DNA from: UBA3824 sp017541145
GTDB lineage: Bacteria > Bacteroidota > Bacteroidia > Bacteroidales > UBA3824
Direction: 5' to 3'
Length of the DNA stretch: 64,000 nucleotides
NCBI GenBank assembly: GCA_947168365.1
Contig: CAMVLO010000007.1
Span: forward strand, 1 to 64,000
Shown here: one piece after another, positions 1 through 8,661 of the stretch
Layout: each line of letters starts with the position of its first letter
Position numbering within the stretch: position 1 is the first letter of the stretch
Program-made: the position numbers and the translations under genes
The notes under the pieces: generated by a model
Told to the model about the DNA's origin: nothing
The model's database searches: none
Seen by the model: only the letters and a program-made list of their open reading frames with translations

Positions 1-1
1 A

Positions 2-1111
2 CAATATCAATATGTTGGACTCGCCACAACAATCGATTTCAAATGGGAAAAACCGGCAGTAAAGAAAGTTTCACATATTTATGATGAAAATACAAAATCT
101 TACAACGATACAGAAACAGAATTGACAGATTGCAGTTTCAAATATGAACTTTGCTATTCAACTGACGGTACAACTTTTGAAACTTCAGATAAATTAACCG
201 AAACTGAATTTTCAAAAAATGTAAGTCTTGAAAAGGGACAAACATATTATTACAAAATTAATACATACATTTCTTACGGAAGCACAAAGGATTCATTGAT
301 TCAGAAATACGATTATAAATTCAGTGATGACGTTACAATTCCGTTTTATTCAACATACGAGCAGAAGCATCATATAGGATATTTCAATACCAAAAAAGCC
401 GGTTTATTAGTTTGGGACAAGGGGTGTGATTGCAAACTTACTTGGTGTGAAGTTAAAATTTCTGATAATGGGAAATATATATATGACGAATATCGAACAG
501 AAACTTTGTCTCCTGCCAATGAAGGTCAAATAGAAATGGGTATGATAGAAATTAACGGCGAAAATGTTATTCGCTTTATAGTTTTTGAAGGTATACGCGC
601 GGTGAAGTATGAATTAACTGGAAAATATAATGAAAAAGGCACATTGCATCTATTAAATGATGTTGACGGCTCCCAAAAAATATATGACGGAGATTTTAAT
701 GTTTATGATAAAAAACAATTCATGAATACAGACAAACAATGTGTGGTTTTTCCTAAGAATGCCAAAAATATATATCTTGAACCTATGTTTGAATACGCAG
801 CATCCGGCAGAATAAAACGTTACAATCCAAATACTTATCAAGGTAAGGTTGTAACATACGAAGATTGGAAAGAATTTTCAAAAGGAACTTCTGATATGAA
901 TTTTATGATTAATTATCAACGTTTGTTAGGTCAAACAGAAGAAAATACAACTTTCCCATTCTTGAAAAACGGAGAGTTTGTATGTTATGATAAAGATTTT
1001 AATGGTGTTGATTATGAATCAAGAAGTTTCGATAAAAATTGTGGTTTAATCGAAATAATGGATAATTATGAAGATTTTAAAAATAAATATTCAGGTATAT
1101 GGAAAGACTAG
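2..1111 (+). CDS. Partial secreted/surface protein with fibronectin-III-like segment (5' end outside window)
   Basis: The reading frame is open to the left window edge, so the true start lies upstream and only the C-terminal 369 or so residues are visible. The first 80 visible residues read like a fibronectin type III strand pattern (FKWEKP, then YELCYSTDGTTF, then a YYYKI strand). The remainder is a Tyr/Asp/Lys-rich beta-type sequence with no catalytic motif I recognise. No T9SS sorting tail is visible. It is followed by a good hairpin terminator and then by a T9SS-secreted protein, so it probably belongs to a block of cell-surface or extracellular proteins. Specific function is unknown. Confidence 0.6.
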   Translation, partial: QYQYVGLATTIDFKWEKPAVKKVSHIYDENTKSYNDTETELTDCSFKYELCYSTDGTTFETSDKLTETEFSKNVSLEKGQTYYYKINTYISYGSTKDSLIQKYDYKFSDDVTIPFYSTYEQKHHIGYFNTKKAGLLVWDKGCDCKLTWCEVKISDNGKYIYDEYRTETLSPANEGQIEMGMIEINGENVIRFIVFEGIRAVKYELTGKYNEKGTLHLLNDVDGSQKIYDGDFNVYDKKQFMNTDKQCVVFPKNAKNIYLEPMFEYAASGRIKRYNPNTYQGKVVTYEDWKEFSKGTSDMNFMINYQRLLGQTEENTTFPFLKNGEFVCYDKDFNGVDYESRSFDKNCGLIEIMDNYEDFKNKYSGIWKD

Positions 1112-1124
1112 CGTAATATATTTT

Positions 1125-1164
1125 GCACTGAGTTGAGTATTACGTTAATTCAGTGCTTTTTTAT
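1125..1164 (+). terminator. Rho-independent terminator
   Basis: GCACTGA at 1125-1131 pairs with TCAGTGC at 1150-1156. The stem extends inward through TTGA/TTAA pairs with G-T wobbles and is followed by a T run. It sits just after the stop codon of the partial surface-protein gene. Confidence 0.75.
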
Positions 1165-1237
1165 TTTAACCTTAATAATTTCTGAGTTGTAGACCAAAAA
1201 TTTTCATATTTCTGACTTTTTTATAAACTATAAAATT

Positions 1238-4069
1238 ATGAAAAATATATTTTTAATCTTATTACTGATTGTTTTAAATTGTAATTTGTTCGGACAAGCA
1301 TATTATATTGAATTTGATTGTTCTTTAGATACGGATAGAGATAATGATCCTGATTATAGCGAATTGTTGAATAAGCTACCGAGATTAACATGGATTTGGT
1401 CGGATGGAAAAAAAGACTATTCAGGTTATTTTACAATTAGAAGTAAAAATGGTTTTTATACGAATAAAATAGAAAAATTAGATTCTTATACATTAAGGAT
1501 GTCATCTCATGATAGTATTATAATTTGTGAAGACTTGGATTTTATTTCAATAGATGGATTTAAAGAATGTAGAATTTCCTATTCAATTGAACAACATCAA
1601 ATTTTACCAACTATTAATTTAAAACTTAACGAAAATTATTATTGTGTTTCATCTTATTCTGATATAGTTGAATTTAGTTTGCCTTATTTGAAAGAGGAAT
1701 TGTGCAAAAATAAATATGAGTTTTCATTTTATCAAAATAATGAATTAAAATATTCAGTTATTCTTGATCATTCAGTCCTAAGAATGTCATATTCAGAGTT
1801 ATGTAATCTGATAGATCCTCTTGACTCTTTTTATGTAATAGTTAATTTTGAAACAACTGAGTATCATGGTTTTACCGTGGAAAAAATGTTTTCCCCTATT
1901 TATCCTTATGTAGATGTTGATGAATCAAAATTAGAAATAGTCGATGATAATTTTTATTATCCTGAATTACATGGAAGTCAAGCAATTAGTTTTAAGAATA
2001 TTAAAACTTCTTTGAGTAATAAAATAAATTCTAATTCTACAGAGCCGTACAATTTAGAGAAATACTATGGTTTGTATAATGTCATAATTGAAGAAGATAA
2101 AAGGTGCTCACTTACAAAGTCTTTTATTTATCCAGAATTGTCATATAATTATGTTAATGGTACAAAAGACTTGAAAGATAAATTTCATTTTTGGTATGAA
2201 GGAGAAAGTCGAGAGTCTGTTGACCTATCATTATATGAGGTTGATACGAAGTTAGTTAACATTGAATTGTCTCAAATAAAAATAACTCCAAATATGAAAC
2301 GTATATCTAAAAACGAAAAATTTATACGTTGTCAGAGAATGGATAATGCTGAATTATATGATACGGTAAAAGTAGATGAACACATTTATTCCCTTTCCAC
2401 TACTGATGCTCTATCCAAAATCACAATTACCGGTAACAAAGATTTTATTCCTGTAACAAAAAAAATTGAATTAAAATCTTATCCGAAAATTACTGATGTA
2501 AAGACAGAAATAGAAGATGCCGTTTGTTATTATGACACGGCAATCGTAAAAGTTTCCGGTACGAAAGGCGGTTTGTCAAACGGCTATAAATTCATGTTGA
2601 AAAAAGGTGAACAAGAATTTTGGAGTGAAAATAGCACAATGAAAATTCCTGCTACAATTTTCGGCGGAAATGAACAAGAAGTAAAACTTTATGTTTATGA
2701 TAAAGATAGTATTTCTGATGATACCGGTCGTGAAAAACGAGCTTTTTCAACAAATATAAAATTCAAATACGGCGAAACTCTTGATATTATTGATACAAAT
2801 GTAGTTGATTTACTGTGTTTTGAGGATAATAGCGGTAAAATTTTAATCACAGATTGGACACCAAAAAATGATGATATAAAATTTGAGGTTTGGAATTCGG
2901 AAAAGAGAGTTTCGGAATCAGATATTACAGAAAATCTTGCCGCCGGAGATTACAATTTGAAAATTATTGACGGCAACAAGTGTGTCAATGACAGTTTTCA
3001 AGTAACTCTTAATCAGCCCGAATTTCCTCTTGAAATTTCAAAAGACACAGTTAAAAATCCGGTTTGTTTCGGTTACAGCAACGGACGAATAATAACACAT
3101 ACGACAGGCGGTACACAACCTTATACTTATTCTTGGAATAACGGCAGTCAAGATACAGCGATTTATAATCTTAAAGCCGGAACTTATATTCTGAGCGTTA
3201 CTGATTCTCACGGCTGCAAAGACACTGCAACTCAAGAACTTGTAGACCCGGAAGAATTACAAAATTCATTAACACCAAGTCATACAATTTGTAAAAACGG
3301 CGAGTTGAAAATTGATGAAGGCGATTTAAAATCCGAAGATTTGCATTATTCATGGCTTTTGCCCAACGGAACGGTTCATAACGAGCGTGTTTTGGTTGTA
3401 AAGTCGGATATGCCGGAAGGAAATTATGTTATGATTTCTCAAGATACCAGTGGATGTTTTACGGCAGATACCACAAACATAAAATTTTCGGATAACGAGT
3501 TGAATATTAAATTTTTAGCACCGACATATTCATATTTGGGCGATACCGTGGTTTTGGCAGAAGATTCCGAAGTTTACAAAAATTTTTCATGGAGTTATGT
3601 GTTTAACGAAAACATGTTTACTGATATTACGTCAAGTATGTCTGGCGCGCCGTATAATCATACATTTCTTGAATCTTTTAAATACGGAAGCGACACAATT
3701 ACGATGTATGCCAACGACGGACGATGTAACGCAAGTTATTCAAAAGTAGTTAACATCCTCAACGAGCAACGTGCTGATTATTCGGATTATAACGCACCGA
3801 GTGCCGGAATTTTCACGCGACTTGCAATCGGTCCGAGTTATAACGACGGAAATTTTACGTTGTTTGCAAATTTAACCGAAGAGTCTGAATTAAAGATGTT
3901 TATATTGGATTTGCAGCGTGGCATAAAAATACCGTTGAAATACAATTCAAATTACGTCAGCGATCATTATGCGATTCCGTTCCACGGTCTCAACCTTTCA
4001 GAAGGAGTTTATGCACTTTTTGTCACTGCCAACGGTGATACAAAATATGTAAAATTTACAGTAAAGTAG
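1238..4069 (+). CDS. T9SS-secreted SprB-repeat surface protein
   Basis: This is a 943-residue secreted protein. Residues 1-20 form a signal peptide ending in LFGQA. A long N-terminal region of about 400 residues has no motif I recognise. Two SprB-type repeats follow. The first starts at CFEDNSGKI around residue 527. The second has the classic pattern CFGYSNG, GGTQPYTYSWNNG, LKAGTYILSVTD, GCKD around residues 608-660. The last 85 residues end in GVYALFVTANGDTKYVKFTV, matching a type IX secretion C-terminal sorting domain. In the family such proteins are exported by T9SS and anchored or released at the surface, often as adhesins. The first 1.1 kb looks more AT-rich than the rest (see findings). 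The stop codon lies in a long hairpin shared with the convergent gene. Confidence 0.8.
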   Translation: MKNIFLILLLIVLNCNLFGQAYYIEFDCSLDTDRDNDPDYSELLNKLPRLTWIWSDGKKDYSGYFTIRSKNGFYTNKIEKLDSYTLRMSSHDSIIICEDLDFISIDGFKECRISYSIEQHQILPTINLKLNENYYCVSSYSDIVEFSLPYLKEELCKNKYEFSFYQNNELKYSVILDHSVLRMSYSELCNLIDPLDSFYVIVNFETTEYHGFTVEKMFSPIYPYVDVDESKLEIVDDNFYYPELHGSQAISFKNIKTSLSNKINSNSTEPYNLEKYYGLYNVIIEEDKRCSLTKSFIYPELSYNYVNGTKDLKDKFHFWYEGESRESVDLSLYEVDTKLVNIELSQIKITPNMKRISKNEKFIRCQRMDNAELYDTVKVDEHIYSLSTTDALSKITITGNKDFIPVTKKIELKSYPKITDVKTEIEDAVCYYDTAIVKVSGTKGGLSNGYKFMLKKGEQEFWSENSTMKIPATIFGGNEQEVKLYVYDKDSISDDTGREKRAFSTNIKFKYGETLDIIDTNVVDLLCFEDNSGKILITDWTPKNDDIKFEVWNSEKRVSESDITENLAAGDYNLKIIDGNKCVNDSFQVTLNQPEFPLEISKDTVKNPVCFGYSNGRIITHTTGGTQPYTYSWNNGSQDTAIYNLKAGTYILSVTDSHGCKDTATQELVDPEELQNSLTPSHTICKNGELKIDEGDLKSEDLHYSWLLPNGTVHNERVLVVKSDMPEGNYVMISQDTSGCFTADTTNIKFSDNELNIKFLAPTYSYLGDTVVLAEDSEVYKNFSWSYVFNENMFTDITSSMSGAPYNHTFLESFKYGSDTITMYANDGRCNASYSKVVNILNEQRADYSDYNAPSAGIFTRLAIGPSYNDGNFTLFANLTEESELKMFILDLQRGIKIPLKYNSNYVSDHYAIPFHGLNLSEGVYALFVTANGDTKYVKFTVK

Positions 4070-4103
4070 AGAAATTGTTATGAGAATAACAATTTCTCTA
4101 CTT
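4064..4103. terminator. 18-bp perfect hairpin at the junction of convergent genes
   Basis: Positions 4064-4081 are perfectly complementary to 4086-4103 with a GAGA loop. The hairpin covers the stop codon of the T9SS protein and the last codons plus stop of the convergent Rpn-type gene. It may end transcription from both sides, but neither side has a strong T run, so the terminator role is inferred. Confidence 0.5.
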
Positions 4104-5070
4104 CTTCTTTTGAAAGTTTTAAAATCGTTGAAATCATTTCAACAGATAAACCTTGTTTATTCATTTCGGTAGCGATTTGTTTGTTGCGTTTTTCGATACC
4201 GATTTTCTCGCCTTTCTCAATACCGATTTTCTCGCCTTTCTCAATACCGATTTTTTCGCCTTCAGCACGTCCTTCTATCTTGCCCCAAATTTTAGCAGTG
4301 AGAATTGCTTCTTTTTCGTTGGCAACAGCATCAAGATGTCGAATATAAGCATTTTGCTCTTCTTTCGACATCCTGTCAAATTTCATAACTTCTTTTGCTT
4401 CAATCAATCCCGGAACTTTTGTGTCTGATTTAATTTCTGAATTTTTCAAAAATTCCATCCACTCGTCCATCGCGGTTTTTACATTGTCATCGAACGACTT
4501 AACACGAATCATGTAATATGTCGGCATGATAGCTCCGGCATTATGACGCTCATATTTGAATTTTCGTGTTTTACTGTTTTCCTTATCTTGCTCCTGTTCA
4601 AAAAGTGAAAGTTCTTCTTTTTCTGAAATTATCAATTCGTCTTTGCTGTGAACACCAATAAATTTGGTATTTCCGACATAAAGATAGTCATTACCTTTAC
4701 CGAAATCATAGTAAACAATTGAAATTGAATATACTTTTTTGATTTTGCCATAATCATCGCCGTCTTTCATTTGCTCGGTTATAGCTTTTGACACTCCGAA
4801 AAGTACACGCTCCATGTAATGAACGTAACGTGTCAACTGAATTTCAACGATAAAAATCTCACCGTCGGAGGATTTCGCTTTGATATCCACACGGTTGAAT
4901 TTATCATCTTCGTTGATATTATTACTTTCACTTTCAAGAATTTCGATGATTTTACAATCCGGTTTGCCGAGAAAAACCTCGATAAAACCTTCAAGAACTC
5001 CGAAATTGGCTTTGTCCCGTAAAAGTTTTTTAATCGCCCAATCGAAACGGATGTAGTTAATTTTGTTCAT
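4078..5070 (-). CDS. Rpn family PD-(D/E)XK nuclease / putative transposase
   Basis: This 330-residue protein has the fold pattern of the Rpn/PDDEXK transposase family. It starts with YIRFDWAIKKLL, then FGVLEGFIEVFL, and has the nuclease core NRVDIKAKSSDGEIFIVEIQL, where the D and the E-x-Q are the expected catalytic residues. The family is known for recombination-promoting endonuclease activity in E. coli; many copies sit in Bacteroidota genomes. The tail carries three in-frame GEKIGIEK repeats (24-bp DNA repeats at about 4195-4262). A longer frame begins at 5124, but a promoter -7 box at 5096-5103 lies inside it, so I chose the ATG at 5070. No inverted repeats characteristic of an IS were seen flanking it. 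Confidence 0.85.
   Translation of the reverse strand: MNKINYIRFDWAIKKLLRDKANFGVLEGFIEVFLGKPDCKIIEILESESNNINEDDKFNRVDIKAKSSDGEIFIVEIQLTRYVHYMERVLFGVSKAITEQMKDGDDYGKIKKVYSISIVYYDFGKGNDYLYVGNTKFIGVHSKDELIISEKEELSLFEQEQDKENSKTRKFKYERHNAGAIMPTYYMIRVKSFDDNVKTAMDEWMEFLKNSEIKSDTKVPGLIEAKEVMKFDRMSKEEQNAYIRHLDAVANEKEAILTAKIWGKIEGRAEGEKIGIEKGEKIGIEKGEKIGIEKRNKQIATEMNKQGLSVEMISTILKLSKEEVEKLLFS
4195..4262. repeat. 24-bp in-frame tandem repeat inside the Rpn-type gene
   Basis: About three copies of a 24-bp unit encode GEKIGIEK repeats. Such repeats can change copy number by slippage without breaking the frame. Similar C-terminal repeats are common in this family. Confidence 0.75.
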
Positions 5071-5095
5071 AGCGAAGATTGATTTTGTTATTTTG

Positions 5096-5127
5096 CAAAA
5101 ATACGGAATTTGGGCGCAAAACACAAA
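5096..5127 (-). promoter_or_regulatory. Bacteroidota-type promoter of the Rpn-type gene
   Basis: On the minus strand TTTG (5124-5127) is followed after 20 bp by TATTTTTG (5096-5103), the TTTG-N20-TAnnTTTG arrangement. It supports translation starting at 5070. Confidence 0.7.
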
Positions 5128-5273
5128 TAATCGTAGTGTTAATTTTTGGGGGAAATTTTGAATCTAAATTGTATTGGCTAAATTTTTGAAATTTTCGATA
5201 AAGAATTTTGTTATTTTTCTGAAAAATTTTGTAATTTTGTTTTATTTCATTAATTTTATTGTTTTTTAATACT

Positions 5274-5460
5274 TTAATGGTCTGTCTAAATGCAGTAAGA
5301 GGTTGTCTAAAAATGAGGATTGGAACGCAGGCATCCCTGCCAGCAAGTACTTGTAAAAGGGGCAGGAAACCCGCTCTTCAACTTTTTGTACAACCTCTTA
5401 CGAGTAGTTTGCAATGCAGGCGAGCCGACTGTACTACATTTTGTTAGACAACCTCATTAA
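5274..5460. mobile_element. MITE-like / REP-like palindromic element
   Basis: This element of about 187 bp is bounded by imperfect terminal inverted repeats: TTAATGGTCTGTCTAA at 5274-5289 and TTAGACAACCTCATTAA at 5444-5460. A second internal inverted repeat of 12 bp, GTAAGAGGTTGT, occurs at 5295-5306 and inverted at 5390-5401. The interior is locally GC-rich and contains further GCAGG-type complementarity. It carries no credible gene. It occupies most of the gene-free stretch between the Rpn-type gene and the flavodiiron gene. The 5128-5273 and 5461-5542 flanks show nothing else I can name. Confidence 0.6.
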
Positions 5461-5542
5461 TTTTTTTGCTACCATATTAATTGATTTCAATCAATTAAAA
5501 CACTTGAAACGAATTTGATTTTTAATTTACAAATCTATAGAG

Positions 5543-6712
5543 ATGGACAAAACTATAACTAATGACATCCTTTATATCGGTTGTGACGATAAGGAGTTGG
5601 AACAATTTGAAGGTCAGTACATGCTTCCTGAAGGCATGTGTTACAATTCTTACCTTATTCTTGATGAAAAGGTAGCAATTATGGACACTGTCGACGTAAG
5701 AAAAAAAGATGAATGGCTTGATAATCTCGAAAAAGGTTTGAACGGAAGAAAACCGGATTTTCTTGTCGTTCAACACGTTGAACCGGATCACGCAAGTCTT
5801 ATTGCCGAAGTACTTTCAAAATATCAAGGCGTAAAACTTATTTGTACAGCTGCTGCATTGAAGATGTTGCCGTTGTATTTCCCTCAAATCGATTTCTCTA
5901 CTGTTGCTCAGACTGTTAAAGAAGGTGACAAATTGGAACTTGGTAAAAATACTTTGCATTTTTTTGCCGCTCCGATGGTTCATTGGCCTGAAGTAATGGT
6001 AACTTATGCAGAACAAGCCAAAGTACTTTTTGCTGCCGACGGTTTCGGAAAATTTGGAGTATATGATTCAGAACCGGATGATTGGTCATGTGAGGCAAGA
6101 CGTTATTATTTCAATATTTGCGGTAAATATGGCGCTCAGGTGCAATCTCTTTTGAAGAAAGCTGCAAATCTTGATATTCAGACAATTTGCTCTTTGCATG
6201 GTCCTATCTTGAAAGGAGAGATGTTGAAAGAGGCTTTGAGACTGTATCAAATTTGGTCAAATTATGATGTAGAATCCGAAGGCATTTTTATTGCTTATTG
6301 TACAATGCACGGCAACACGGGCAACGCTGCTGAGTATTTGGCAGAATCGCTCAGAAAAAAAGGTGCGAAAAAAGTTTCTGTTTCCAATCTCTGTGTTGAC
6401 GACTGGGCAGAAGGCATTGAAGATGCTTTTAAATATGGAACATTGGTTTTGGCTTCCCCGACTTACGACGGTAATTTGTTCCCGATAATGACCGATTTTA
6501 TTTCGCATCTCAAAATCAAAAATTATCAAAAACGCAAAGTCGCATTCATCGAAAACGGCAGTTGGGCTCCTCAGGCAGGCAGACTTATGAAAGAGATGTT
6601 CGCTGATTTCAAAAATATACAAATCACTGAACCTGTGGTTACTGTAAGAGGTGCATTGAAAGAAGCCGACAAAGCTAATCTCGATATTTTGGCTGACGAA
6701 TTGCTCAAATAA
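5543..6712 (+). CDS. FprA-family A-type flavoprotein (flavodiiron protein)
   Basis: This 389-residue protein has the two-domain flavodiiron layout. Residues 1-250 are a metallo-beta-lactamase-like diiron domain with HVEPDH (the H-x-E-x-D-H iron site) near residue 78, APMVHWPEVM and LFAADGFGKFG. Residues 255-389 are a flavodoxin domain starting IAYCTMHGNTGNAAEYLA, where FMN phosphate binds. Known members reduce O2 to water, or NO to N2O, in the cytoplasm of anaerobes, so an oxygen-detoxifying role is likely. The stop codon overlaps the start of the following ABC transporter by one base, so the two are probably co-translated. No clear promoter box was found in front. Confidence 0.92.
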   Translation: MDKTITNDILYIGCDDKELEQFEGQYMLPEGMCYNSYLILDEKVAIMDTVDVRKKDEWLDNLEKGLNGRKPDFLVVQHVEPDHASLIAEVLSKYQGVKLICTAAALKMLPLYFPQIDFSTVAQTVKEGDKLELGKNTLHFFAAPMVHWPEVMVTYAEQAKVLFAADGFGKFGVYDSEPDDWSCEARRYYFNICGKYGAQVQSLLKKAANLDIQTICSLHGPILKGEMLKEALRLYQIWSNYDVESEGIFIAYCTMHGNTGNAAEYLAESLRKKGAKKVSVSNLCVDDWAEGIEDAFKYGTLVLASPTYDGNLFPIMTDFISHLKIKNYQKRKVAFIENGSWAPQAGRLMKEMFADFKNIQITEPVVTVRGALKEADKANLDILADELLK

Positions 6713-8508
6713 TGAATCTCAAGCAACTGTTTATAAAAATCTGGCCATTTGTAAAACCTTACAAATGGCTTGTTGTTGCTACACTTGTTCTGACACTTCT
6801 TTCCGGATTGGCAAAACAAGTGAATGCTGTTGTTTTGGACAAAACTGTAGATGCAATAAATGATTTGTTGCATTTGGAAGGCGGTTTTAGTTGGTCGGCA
6901 GCCGCCAATATTTTGATTATAATTTCTGTGATTTTGCTTGGAAAAGAGATTTTGTTGGCGTTGATGACATTCGGTCAACGCTATTATGGTGAAAAACTCA
7001 AAATATTTGTTTCCAGAAATTTAGCAAAATCCGTTGTTGACAAAGTACTTACATTTAGAGTTGCATTTTTTACGCAAGACGACAACAAGCCGGGACGTGT
7101 ACAAACCCGTATTGACAGGGGTGTGGATTCTATTTGTATGACTGTCAAAAACTTTTTTATTGATATCCTGCCGCTCGGTACAAGTGCGGTAGTGGCATTG
7201 ATATTGATGTTTGCCGCCAATGTTTTTGTAGGTCTTACAGCGTTGGCAATTATTCCGGTTTACTTTTATATTACTTACCGTCAAGCTCTTAAACTCAAAG
7301 GGTGGAGACGGCAAATGAGAAATTGTCACGAAGCAAAATCAAATGGTATCATGAATATTTTGCAGTCTATTACTGTAATTAAAAGTTTCAACCGCGAGCC
7401 TATCGAAAACAGCAAACAATACGACCTGCAACTAAAACTTACCGAAAATGAGATGAATACGAGGAAATACAGTTTTTTCTTTGATTCGTTGAAAACATTT
7501 ACCGAACAGATTGGTACTGTATTAATTATCATCTTAACTGCTTATCTTGTGTTGATTGATTATCCCGGGATGTCAATCGGTAAAATAATGTATCATGTGA
7601 TGCTATTTGCCAATGTAACAGCTCCGATACGTCAATTACATTTTATTTACGATGATATCAATGAGGCTTTGGTGTATGCCGAAGGATTTTTTGATATACT
7701 CGATAACAACAAAGCTCAAGAGCCTTCCGGAAAATATCATCCCGAAATTGTGAAAGGTGATTTTGAAATCTCCGGTGTTGATTTTACTTATCCGAACGGT
7801 ACAAAAGCCTTACACAATATCAATATGAAAATTCATCATGGTAAGATTACTGCATTTGTGGGATTGTCAGGAGCGGGAAAATCTACGGTTGTAAATCTTT
7901 TGGACAAATTTTATGAGCCCGATTGCGGTACTATTACACTTGACGGCGTGGATATCAAAGATTGGGATACAAAATATTTGCGTGAAAATATCGGACTTGT
8001 GTTACAAAAAAATCACATCTTTGACGGTTCGGTAGAAGAAAATATTCGTTACGGCAAACCCGATGCTACAGATGAGGAAGTTTATGAAGCCGCAAAAAAA
8101 GCTTACATCTACGATATGATTGTAAAAATGCCGGAAGGATTCAAGACCAACGCGTCAGAACTTTCGGGTGGTCAGCAACAACGAATTGCAATAGCGAGGA
8201 TGTTTCTGAAAAATCCGCCGATAATATTTCTTGACGAGCCTACTGCAAGTCTTGATGCCGTTGCCACCGAACAGATTAAAAATGCAATCGACGCTATCAA
8301 AGCTAACCGAACTGTTGTAATAATCTCTCATTCAATTTCACAAATTATTGATTCCGAGATGATTTATGCACTTAATAACGGCCGCGTAGAGCAACATGGC
8401 AATCCGGATGAAATTTATAAACAAGGCGGAATCTACAAAGATATCTTTGATGCTTCGGCGCGAAGTCTTAATATCGACAAAATAATTCGTACCGCAAAGA
8501 ATGTTTAA
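6712..8508 (+). CDS. ABC exporter, fused permease and ATP-binding domains
   Basis: This 598-residue half-transporter has an N-terminal six-helix membrane domain (about residues 1-320) and a C-terminal ATPase. The ATPase contains Walker A GLSGAGKST (near residue 385), Q-loop LVLQKNHIFDGSVEENI, signature LSGGQQQ, Walker B IIFLDEPTASLD and switch His in IISHS. The length and layout fit MsbA/MDR-type type IV exporters that work as homodimers. The substrate cannot be told from sequence. Its ATG overlaps the TAA of the flavodiiron gene (TAATG), which suggests translational coupling. Confidence 0.92.
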   Translation: MNLKQLFIKIWPFVKPYKWLVVATLVLTLLSGLAKQVNAVVLDKTVDAINDLLHLEGGFSWSAAANILIIISVILLGKEILLALMTFGQRYYGEKLKIFVSRNLAKSVVDKVLTFRVAFFTQDDNKPGRVQTRIDRGVDSICMTVKNFFIDILPLGTSAVVALILMFAANVFVGLTALAIIPVYFYITYRQALKLKGWRRQMRNCHEAKSNGIMNILQSITVIKSFNREPIENSKQYDLQLKLTENEMNTRKYSFFFDSLKTFTEQIGTVLIIILTAYLVLIDYPGMSIGKIMYHVMLFANVTAPIRQLHFIYDDINEALVYAEGFFDILDNNKAQEPSGKYHPEIVKGDFEISGVDFTYPNGTKALHNINMKIHHGKITAFVGLSGAGKSTVVNLLDKFYEPDCGTITLDGVDIKDWDTKYLRENIGLVLQKNHIFDGSVEENIRYGKPDATDEEVYEAAKKAYIYDMIVKMPEGFKTNASELSGGQQQRIAIARMFLKNPPIIFLDEPTASLDAVATEQIKNAIDAIKANRTVVIISHSISQIIDSEMIYALNNGRVEQHGNPDEIYKQGGIYKDIFDASARSLNIDKIIRTAKNV

Positions 8509-8606
8509 GGCGTAGGGGCGGATCTTGTGTTCGTTCCGTATAATTATTATTCACCGTATAATATTCATATTGTGTCCGTTTTGTGGATTATGGTATATTA
8601 TTTATA

Positions 8607-8637
8607 TTGTTACCGTAAAAAAGATGTTATAGATTTG
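8607..8637 (+). promoter_or_regulatory. Promoter for the DUF3137-like gene
   Basis: TTG at 8607-8609, 20 bp, then TAGATTTG at 8630-8637. It lies within a longer open frame that starts at a GTG at 8527, so it argues for the ATG at 8662 as the true start. Confidence 0.7.
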
Positions 8638-8661
8638 CAATGCTTAATTAAAATTAAAAAA

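Noticed and set aside
4153..4428. Antisense frame opposite the Rpn-type gene with FLAFLNTD repeats
   Set aside because: It is a shadow of the in-frame 24-bp repeats of the real gene.
4078..5127. Complete insertion sequence around the Rpn-type gene
   Set aside because: No terminal inverted repeats or target duplications were found flanking the gene.
5259..5447. 62-residue open frame in the MITE-like element
   Set aside because: It consists of the palindromic repeat itself, and no protein family or start signal supports it.
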